Assembly (NCBI GenBank): GCA_947442115.1
Contig: CANEVK010000116.1
Coordinates: 1 to 8,178, forward strand
Length of the DNA: 8,178 nucleotides
Origin: Bacteriovoracaceae bacterium
GTDB taxonomy: Bacteria; Bdellovibrionota; Bacteriovoracia; Bacteriovoracales; Bacteriovoracaceae
Reading direction: 5' to 3'
Shown piece after piece: positions 1 through 4,757 of this stretch. The notes under the pieces were generated by a model. It was not told the origin of the DNA, did no database searches, and worked only from the letters and a program-made list of their open reading frames with translations. Position 1 is the stretch's first letter, and every line of letters starts with the position of its first letter. Made by a program: the position numbers and the translations under genes.

Positions 1-696
1 AAGGATCCAGAACACAAAAGAAAAACAATTGGAAAAACTTTTATTGAAGTTTTTGAAAATAAAGTTCACGAGTTTGAAAAAAATCACGGAATTAAATTTG
101 ATTATCTTCTTCAGGGAACATTGTACCCTGATGTGATTGAGTCCATTTCGCCTCACAAAAAAGGCGGAAAATCAGTCACGATTAAATCTCACCATAATGT
201 AGGTGGTTTACCAGAGAGGATGAAGTTAAAGCTTCTTGAGCCTCTAAGATATCTTTTTAAAGATGAAGTTCGAGCGATGGGTTTAAGTCTTGGGCTAGAG
301 CGTGATTGGGTTTTTAGGCATCCATTTCCTGGGCCAGGAATTGGTGTTCGGGTTTTGGGCCAACTTTCAAAAGATTCAATTCGAAAAGTTCAAGAATCAG
401 ATCAGATTCTTTTTGAAGAGCTTAAATCTCATCAACTCTATGATTCTACCTGGCAAGCCTTTACTGTCCTTTTGCCTGTAAAAACAGTTGGGGTAAAAGG
501 CGATGGACGGGCCTATGAGGAAGTCATTGCATTAAGAATGGTAAACTCCCAGGACGGCATGACTGCATCAGTAACAGAGTTGCCATGGAGCTTTCTCACC
601 AGAGTCTCTTCCCGAATATGTAATGAGGTGAAGGGGGTGACCAGGGTCGTTTATGATATCACCTCAAAACCTCCAGGAACAATTGAGTGGGAATAA
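1..696 (+). CDS. guaA: GMP synthase (glutamine-hydrolysing), C-terminal part; 5' end outside window
   Basis: GuaA makes GMP from XMP, ATP and glutamine-derived ammonia in the cytoplasm, the last step of guanylate synthesis. The frame is open from base 1, so this is the last 231 residues of a protein that normally has about 510-525. Visible are the end of the ATP-pyrophosphatase domain and the whole dimerisation domain that binds XMP. Family motifs, in window residues: DPEHKRK at 2-8, QGTLYPDVIES at 38-48, KSHHNVGGLP at 62-71, HPFPGPGIGVRVLG from residue 107, and the hallmark C-terminus KPPGTIEWE. The N-terminal glutamine amidotransferase domain, if fused as is usual in bacteria, lies to the left and cannot be checked. 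No frameshift or missing motif is seen. Its stop is only 3 bp from the stop of the convergent amidotransferase gene. The identification is near certain from the motifs. Confidence 0.97.
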   Translation, partial: KDPEHKRKTIGKTFIEVFENKVHEFEKNHGIKFDYLLQGTLYPDVIESISPHKKGGKSVTIKSHHNVGGLPERMKLKLLEPLRYLFKDEVRAMGLSLGLERDWVFRHPFPGPGIGVRVLGQLSKDSIRKVQESDQILFEELKSHQLYDSTWQAFTVLLPVKTVGVKGDGRAYEEVIALRMVNSQDGMTASVTELPWSFLTRVSSRICNEVKGVTRVVYDITSKPPGTIEWE

Positions 697-699
697 AGA

Positions 700-1362
700 C
701 TAGCTCAGTAATCCAAACTTTTTAAAAAATGCTTTGATTAATTTTGCTCCATCTTTTTGAACAAGCTGAATCTCATCATCTGTTAGATTTTGAATATCAG
801 TAAGACAAAAAGAATGGGAGCATTCTGGGTGCCCTTGAGTTCCCATGAAAGGCAAGTCTTTATGGATGATGATATCATTTTCAAGACCTTCACCAATAGA
901 TAAAAGATCTATTGGGAGATTTCTCACAACTTGTTTATGGGTAACACCAAGGTTTAATTCTTCTCCTGAGGCTAATTCTCCAAAAGATTGAGTCATTCTC
1001 ATTTTTCTTAAACCAGTAATTTTAATTTCAGATTCTGAAAAATAATTCACCTCGGCTCCGAAGGCATGGCAAAGCAGTTGGTGACCAAAGCAGCATCCTA
1101 AAACAGGTTTGCCTTTTTTAAGTTCATCTACCATGAAGTTCGCCAAAGGAAAGTGCCAGGGAAGTTTTTCATGAACATGGGATGCTGATCCTAAAATGAT
1201 GTAGGCACTTGCCTTGTTGGTTTCCTCAAGCAAGCTCTTAAGACCTGATTGAGATGGGGTATGGTAGGTACAAGGTAGGCCTAATAATTCAACCAGTCGA
1301 TTAAAGCATGGAACGGCTGGCGAAACGACATAGGGGTCAATAATTGCAATTTGCTTCGTCAT
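700..1362 (-). CDS. stand-alone class I glutamine amidotransferase-like protein (GATase1 family)
   Basis: The product is a 220-residue single-domain GATase of the triad type. The nucleophile elbow is GCCFGHQ at residues 89-95, with C91 the expected nucleophile, and the catalytic His-Glu pair is in GHPE (H178, E180). The glycine-rich oxyanion strand reads ILGSASHVHE near 56-65 instead of the SGGP typical of GuaA, so this is not a split GuaA amidotransferase subunit. It resembles the broad YfeJ-like group of free-standing GATase1 proteins, whose ammonia acceptors are mostly unknown. The frame is open upstream to 1437, but I chose the ATG at 1362: it starts a typical GATase first strand (MTKQIAIIDP), has an AAGGA 7 nt upstream, and avoids overlap with the divergent gene at 1391. 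No synthetase partner is encoded beside it except the convergent guaA. Fold and catalytic residues are clear; the substrate is unknown. Confidence 0.85.
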   Translation of the reverse strand: MTKQIAIIDPYVVSPAVPCFNRLVELLGLPCTYHTPSQSGLKSLLEETNKASAYIILGSASHVHEKLPWHFPLANFMVDELKKGKPVLGCCFGHQLLCHAFGAEVNYFSESEIKITGLRKMRMTQSFGELASGEELNLGVTHKQVVRNLPIDLLSIGEGLENDIIIHKDLPFMGTQGHPECSHSFCLTDIQNLTDDEIQLVQKDGAKLIKAFFKKFGLLS

Positions 1363-1369
1363 TCTGGGG

Positions 1370-1374
1370 TCCTT
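1370..1374 (-). promoter_or_regulatory. ribosome binding site of the glutamine amidotransferase gene
   Basis: Read on the minus strand, AAGGA lies 7 nt before the ATG at 1362. This supports that start over the upstream in-frame start at 1437, which would run 47 bp into the divergent lipoprotein gene. Confidence 0.6.
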
Positions 1375-1383
1375 ATGGTAGAA

Positions 1384-1388
1384 AAGGA
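1384..1388 (+). promoter_or_regulatory. closely spaced ribosome binding site of the lipoprotein gene
   Basis: AAGGA is followed after only 2 nt by the ATG at 1391, a shorter spacing than usual. The start is still well fixed: an in-frame TAG sits at 1379-1381, and no other start codon precedes the lipobox cysteine codon. Confidence 0.4.
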
Positions 1389-1390
1389 AA

Positions 1391-1747
1391 ATGAGAAAAC
1401 TATTATTCCTTACAATTCTTTTTGGTTGTACCCACAAGTATGCCGATTATGATCTTATCCGCAAAGTTGATTTTAATAAAACAACTTATGAGAGACCGAT
1501 ACCTGTCACTCAGGTGATAGCCTTGGGAAATGATCAGATTGAGCAATGCTTTAATCAATGGTTATTTTTTAGTAATGCTGAAAAAGAAAAAGAAAACAGG
1601 ACCGAAGAATTTGTTCGGGCCCTGTGTCCAGGTAAAGACTACTTAGTTCAGGCTTCATTTACAGAATCATGGTGGACAACTATTTTTTTTAGTCGTGCCT
1701 GTTTAAAGATTAAAACTTTATGTGGTGATGCCAGATCAAAGAATTAA
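1391..1747 (+). CDS. small predicted lipoprotein, function unknown
   Basis: The 118-residue product starts MRKLLFLTILFGC. Two basic residues, a short hydrophobic stretch and the lipobox-like L10-F11-G12-C13 suggest lipidation at C13 by the Lgt/Lsp pathway. The signal is short (12 residues) and Phe at -2 is uncommon, so lipidation is likely but not certain. Position +2 is Thr, not Asp, so by the enterobacterial rule the protein would be sent to the outer membrane. The mature part holds four further cysteines (C53, C79, C104, C111), a charged KEKEN stretch near 65-69 and a striking ESWWTTIFF segment at 92-100. The closing block, an aromatic strand followed by spaced cysteines, vaguely recalls small Bor-type lipoproteins, but I cannot claim homology. 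The next gene starts 7 nt after the stop, so the two are probably co-transcribed. The start lies only 28 bp from the divergent GATase start. Confidence 0.7.
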   Translation: MRKLLFLTILFGCTHKYADYDLIRKVDFNKTTYERPIPVTQVIALGNDQIEQCFNQWLFFSNAEKEKENRTEEFVRALCPGKDYLVQASFTESWWTTIFFSRACLKIKTLCGDARSKN

Positions 1748-1754
1748 TTCCTCT

Positions 1755-2732
1755 ATGAGAAAAATAGTCTTACTTCTTTTTTTATTCTTTTTATCTTTTA
1801 AGGCGATCGCTAACGGGACGGTGAGTGAAGTTATTCACCCTGAAGAAGTTCTGGTTGATATTTTTGACTCTACAAATATTGATATTGGCAGCAGGGTTAT
1901 CTTTTTTTCTCGTAAACTTAATCGTCCTATTGCTTTTGGTGTGGTCAAAAAGTTTAACACTAAATTAACTCCCCAAGAGGCGCTCGTAGCCATCGATGAG
2001 GTATTTGAAAATGCCATCATCATGAAAAAAGATATTGTGTATCCTTTGGATTTTAAATTATTAAAAGAAAAACAAGTTCCAGGTTTTACTTCTTTAACTT
2101 TGCATGGAGACGACTCCATACCTGCTCGTTATAAGGAGCTTGCCTATTTCGGAGTCTTTACAGCCGAAGGTCATACCCTCGATGCTAAAGAATTTCTTTT
2201 AAGTCCTTTCCAACTTCAATACGGTTTAATGAATGATCTAGGACTTAAAATGTCCAATGCTCTTTGGCTTGATGGTTATGCCAATCTTGGACTTAAGTAT
2301 CGTCTCTTAAGACAAAAATATGCTCGCATGACAGTGAATACGATGGGGGCCTATAAAATTCAGAGTCAAGACTATATTTGGCAGGTGGGAGGTGTTGTTA
2401 GTCTTCCAGCGAATGCTAAATTCCAGAATCATCTGATGATTAACATTACACTAGACCCTCAGTTTTCAGAGGCCCATGCTACAAAAGGCCTTGGGCTTTT
2501 TCAGGACTCTGATATTCGAAGCATTACAGAGTATATGACCAATGATTGGAATCGAATTTTATATGGTCCAACTTATAACGTTGAATTACAGACATTTGGT
2601 GGAACACTCTCTTATATGTGGATCTGGGACTCTTTTCATACGAGCTTAGGTCTTGCGACGAAGGATTTTTCTAATCTCGTTGTAGGAAAGACTGGTTACT
2701 ACTACGTCTATGATCTTTTTTGGCGCTTTTAA
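1755..2732 (+). CDS. secreted protein with probable outer-membrane beta-barrel C-terminal part, function unknown
   Basis: The 325-residue product has a clear Sec signal peptide: MRK, a hydrophobic run LLLFLFFLSF, then A17-I-A19 with likely cleavage before N20. Residues 21-97 look like a small beta-rich periplasmic domain: GTVSEV, then VLVDI, GSRVIFF, AFGVVKKF and KKDIVYP. That spacing recalls the SH3-like repeats of envelope and flagellar-assembly proteins, but this is pattern only. From about 128 to the end there are alternating aromatic strands with turns, and the protein ends YYYVYDLFWRF. The terminal Phe with alternate aromatic residues matches a beta-signal recognised by the BAM complex. 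The frame is open to a GTG at 1722 and an ATG at 1728 inside the preceding gene. I chose ATG 1755 because the signal peptide begins there. No good Shine-Dalgarno is visible, so reinitiation after the upstream stop at 1747 is plausible. The stop overlaps that of convergent mtnC. Confidence 0.72.
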   Translation: MRKIVLLLFLFFLSFKAIANGTVSEVIHPEEVLVDIFDSTNIDIGSRVIFFSRKLNRPIAFGVVKKFNTKLTPQEALVAIDEVFENAIIMKKDIVYPLDFKLLKEKQVPGFTSLTLHGDDSIPARYKELAYFGVFTAEGHTLDAKEFLLSPFQLQYGLMNDLGLKMSNALWLDGYANLGLKYRLLRQKYARMTVNTMGAYKIQSQDYIWQVGGVVSLPANAKFQNHLMINITLDPQFSEAHATKGLGLFQDSDIRSITEYMTNDWNRILYGPTYNVELQTFGGTLSYMWIWDSFHTSLGLATKDFSNLVVGKTGYYYVYDLFWRF

Positions 2733-3403
2733 AATTCATCAAAAGATTTGATCCCAGTAAATTCAGATTTCTCAGTTCCTTCTCTCAAAAGATGAGTGAC
2801 TCTCATTCCTGCTTCTTGAGCCGCCGCTAATTCTTGAGGGATATCAGAAAAGAAATGAATGTCTGAAGGTGATAAGTTGGTTGCCTTAGATATATTTAAA
2901 TAAGAGGCACCATCTCTTTTCATACCAACTTTTGTATCAAAGAAGTAAGAGATATAAGGCGTTAAGTCACCGAAGACGGAGAATCCAAAAATCAGTTTTT
3001 GAGCGTGAACAGAGCCTGATGAGTAGATTCCAATCATGCTATTTTGAGCAATTATTTTTTTAAAGAAGGGCAAAACATCAGAGTAAAGATGACCTTTGAA
3101 AGCACCATTTGAATATCCTGAATCCCAAATGAGTCCCTGAATTTGCTTGAGAGCAGGATGCTTTCTATCTGTGGTAATCCAGAATTTTAATTTTTCGATG
3201 ACTTCTGCTAAAGACAATTCCTTGCCTTCCTCTTCACTTACTGTCTGAATGACTTGATTGATGGCTTCAATTACCGGTGCCATGTTTTTATGGCCTAATA
3301 TAAATTCTTCCATCTTTTCAAAAGAGTAAGGGAAAAGGACTTTGTGTACAAAATGAATATCTGTGGTCGTACCTTCAATATCAAAAAGATATAGCTTAGT
3401 CAT
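2729..3403 (-). CDS. mtnC: enolase-phosphatase E1 (acireductone synthase)
   Basis: MtnC is a bifunctional, Mg-dependent HAD-superfamily enzyme of methionine salvage. It enolises 2,3-diketo-5-methylthiopentyl-1-phosphate and then removes the phosphate to give acireductone. The family signature is complete: motif I FDIEGTTTD with D8 and E10, followed by FVHKVLFPY at 18-26; motif II IYSSGS with S128; motif III lysine K162 in VGMKRDGASY; and motif IV FFSDIPQE with D187. At 224 residues it has the usual bacterial length (about 225-230). It is the last gene of the mtnB-mtnD-mtnC unit. Its start overlaps the end of mtnD by 8 bp (3396-3403), with only a weak AAGAAG ribosome site at 3411-3416, suggesting translational coupling. 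Its stop shares the palindrome TTAA at 2729-2732 with the stop of the convergent outer-membrane protein gene. Confidence 0.95.
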   Translation of the reverse strand: MTKLYLFDIEGTTTDIHFVHKVLFPYSFEKMEEFILGHKNMAPVIEAINQVIQTVSEEEGKELSLAEVIEKLKFWITTDRKHPALKQIQGLIWDSGYSNGAFKGHLYSDVLPFFKKIIAQNSMIGIYSSGSVHAQKLIFGFSVFGDLTPYISYFFDTKVGMKRDGASYLNISKATNLSPSDIHFFSDIPQELAAAQEAGMRVTHLLREGTEKSEFTGIKSFDEF

Positions 3404-3926
3404 TTGTGTACTTCTTTTCAGTGCCGCTACCAGTATAGTTGGCCACCCAACCTTCAGGGGTTTGGAACACTCTAATGGCTTTAACGTGATATTTTGGAGC
3501 TAAATCAAACCAATGTGGGCAGCCTTTAGGAACAGAAATAAAATCTCCTTTTTGACAAAGGAGACGGAGAATTTCACCACGGCTTTCCAAATTAAAAAAG
3601 AACTGCCCCTCACCATCGACAAAAAATCTGACCTCATCTTCTGCATGAGTATGTTCCGATAGAAATTTTGACCTAATCGCTTCAATGTTTGGGGTTTCTT
3701 TGTGAACATTAATGACATCAGCATTAATATAGCCATGCCTTTTCATATATGGCCCTAATTCATGCTCAAATGCCTTCAGAATTGTTTCTTGAGAGTCTGA
3801 ATCTTTAAGTGGGTAATCCGTCTTCCATTGCTCAAAAATAATCCCACGTTCGTTCATGAATTTTTTGATTTCTGATGGGATGGTGATTTCTTTTTTGATG
3901 GGATCTAAGATTGTTAGGATGGCCAT
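3396..3926 (-). CDS. mtnD: acireductone dioxygenase
   Basis: MtnD is a cupin-fold metalloenzyme. With Fe(II) it splits acireductone with O2 into 2-keto-4-methylthiobutyrate, the direct methionine precursor, and formate. With Ni(II) the same type of protein gives methylthiopropionate, CO and formate; the sequence does not show which metal is used. The 176-residue product has the metal-binding motif EHTHAEDEVRFFVDG with ligands H92, H94 and E98, and the fourth ligand H138 in PKGCPHWFD. The spacing is that of the Klebsiella-type enzyme, and the length is typical (about 180). The ATG directly follows the mtnB stop with no gap (TAAATG at 3929-3924), and a GAGGA ribosome site lies within the mtnB 3' end. 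The gene therefore appears tightly coupled to mtnB and, by an 8-bp overlap, to mtnC. Confidence 0.95.
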   Translation of the reverse strand: MAILTILDPIKKEITIPSEIKKFMNERGIIFEQWKTDYPLKDSDSQETILKAFEHELGPYMKRHGYINADVINVHKETPNIEAIRSKFLSEHTHAEDEVRFFVDGEGQFFFNLESRGEILRLLCQKGDFISVPKGCPHWFDLAPKYHVKAIRVFQTPEGWVANYTGSGTEKKYTND

Positions 3927-4559
3927 TTAGATTTTCCTCATTTGTTTGGTGCACTCAAAAAGAAATTCGAATGTTTCAATCTGGCGCTTAGTTGTAGGGA
4001 TATCTTTGCCCCAAGTATAAAGGCCATGACCTTCAATTAAAAAACCATGAATCTTAATATCTTGATTAAAAAAGGGGTCTAAATGAAAGAGAATATCCTT
4101 CATATCCTGTGAGTTGGGAACTATCGGTATGATGGTCTTAGTTTCATGGGTCTTGTTACCCTCAAGACCCTTTTGGATTTCATAGCCTTCAAATTGAAGA
4201 AGTTTTTCGTGGGCAAAAACTCTGGAAAGAACAGTTCCGAGAACTGAGTGTGTATGAAGTACGCAATTGATCTTAGGAAATTTTTGGTACAAATACGTAT
4301 GAATCTCGGTTTCAGCAGAGGATTTGACGATTGAAGGATTAAAGGGGGGGAGCAGCTGTCCTTTTGGATCAATCAAAATGAAGTCATTTAAGTTGAACTT
4401 AGATTTATCAACCCCTGAGCGAGAAATAATTATTTTCTCAGGATTTGAAGTCTTAACCGAGTAATTTGTTGAGGTTGCGGGAGACCAACCTTTTTGGTTA
4501 AAGAATAAAATGGTGTCTAATAACTCTGAGGCAAGAGTTTTCTGTATTTCATCAAGCAT
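3927..4559 (-). CDS. mtnB: methylthioribulose-1-phosphate dehydratase
   Basis: MtnB is a zinc enzyme of the class II aldolase/adducin fold that removes water from 5-methylthioribulose-1-phosphate, giving the diketone phosphate used by MtnC. The 210-residue product carries the family motifs: GWSPATSTN at 24-32 (a variant of the common PATSGN/PATSSN loop), SSAETEIHTYLY at 80-91, zinc ligands H102 and H104 in VLHTHS, E127 in GYEIQKG at the place of the proposed catalytic glutamate, and H178 in EGHGLYTWG as third zinc ligand. The length is normal for bacterial MtnB. It is the first gene of the salvage operon, with an AAAGGG ribosome site 5 nt upstream of the ATG. The promoter must lie in the gap shared with divergent dnaE. 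No mtnA, mtnK or MTA nucleosidase gene lies in the window. Confidence 0.93.
   Translation of the reverse strand: MLDEIQKTLASELLDTILFFNQKGWSPATSTNYSVKTSNPEKIIISRSGVDKSKFNLNDFILIDPKGQLLPPFNPSIVKSSAETEIHTYLYQKFPKINCVLHTHSVLGTVLSRVFAHEKLLQFEGYEIQKGLEGNKTHETKTIIPIVPNSQDMKDILFHLDPFFNQDIKIHGFLIEGHGLYTWGKDIPTTKRQIETFEFLFECTKQMRKI
3935..3939 (-). promoter_or_regulatory. ribosome binding site of mtnD inside the end of mtnB
   Basis: On the minus strand GAGGA lies 8 nt before the mtnD ATG, within the last codons of mtnB. It fixes the mtnD start and fits coupled translation across the TAA-ATG junction. Confidence 0.6.
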
Positions 4560-4564
4560 TGGTG

Positions 4565-4570
4565 CCCTTT
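4565..4570 (-). promoter_or_regulatory. ribosome binding site of mtnB
   Basis: On the minus strand AAAGGG lies 5 nt before the mtnB ATG at 4559. It supports the chosen start, after which the typical N-terminal helix of the family begins within a few residues. Confidence 0.5.
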
Positions 4571-4747
4571 TTTTGATGATTTTCGTACCGCGAATGCTCT
4601 ATTTTTCAAAGAAAAAAAAGCGTTTTAGTGCTGCGTCATGGGTGTTTTATTTGAATCCTGGAAGATCTTTTTTTAGCTGTAACAACTTGATGCTTTTTCA
4701 CTCATAAAATGGTTATCTAGTGTGCATAGATTACACCAAATTTCAGT

Positions 4748-4752
4748 GAGGA
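4748..4752 (+). promoter_or_regulatory. ribosome binding site of dnaE
   Basis: GAGGA lies 5 nt before the ATG at 4758 and supports that start. The next motif, the PHP strand FVHLHLHT, begins at residue 18, which is a usual leader length for DnaE. Confidence 0.65.
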
Positions 4753-4757
4753 TTTTC

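Larger units (their letters stand above)
4560..4757. promoter_or_regulatory. divergent intergenic region between mtnB and dnaE
   Basis: This 198-bp gap separates two divergent start codons and must hold promoters for both the mtn operon and dnaE. It is AT-rich with A and T tracts (for example A8 at 4612-4619 and T7 at 4668-4674). A TAAAAT at 4705-4710 resembles a -10 box for dnaE, but no good -35 lies at the proper distance. A TTGAAA on the minus strand at 4604-4609 could be a -35 for mtnB, but no matching -10 was found. I saw no MetJ-like operator, no S-adenosylmethionine riboswitch core and no strong hairpin. Promoter positions therefore remain unassigned. Confidence 0.5.

Noticed and set aside
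1363..1437. Longer start of the glutamine amidotransferase at 1437
   Set aside because: It would add 25 residues before the first beta strand and overlap the lipoprotein gene, while the start at 1362 has a good ribosome site.
1835..2119. Minus-strand open frame inside the outer-membrane protein gene
   Set aside because: Antisense shadow of a gene with a clear signal peptide and beta-signal; no family motif and no ribosome context.
2738..2752. Inverted repeat ATCAAA-AGA-TTTGAT near the convergent gene ends, considered as a terminator
   Set aside because: The stem is 6 bp with one G:C pair and has no T tract after it; it also encodes the MtnC C-terminus. Too weak to call.
4510..4707. Plus-strand open frame of 65 codons across the mtnB start and the intergenic gap
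   Set aside because: It overlaps the mtnB N-terminus, has no convincing ribosome site and has low-complexity lysine/phenylalanine-rich content from A/T tracts; most likely chance.
4560..4757. Possible S-adenosylmethionine riboswitch or MetJ-type operator before mtnB
   Set aside because: No conserved riboswitch core, no terminator hairpin in the short leader and no repeated AGACGTCT-like boxes were seen.
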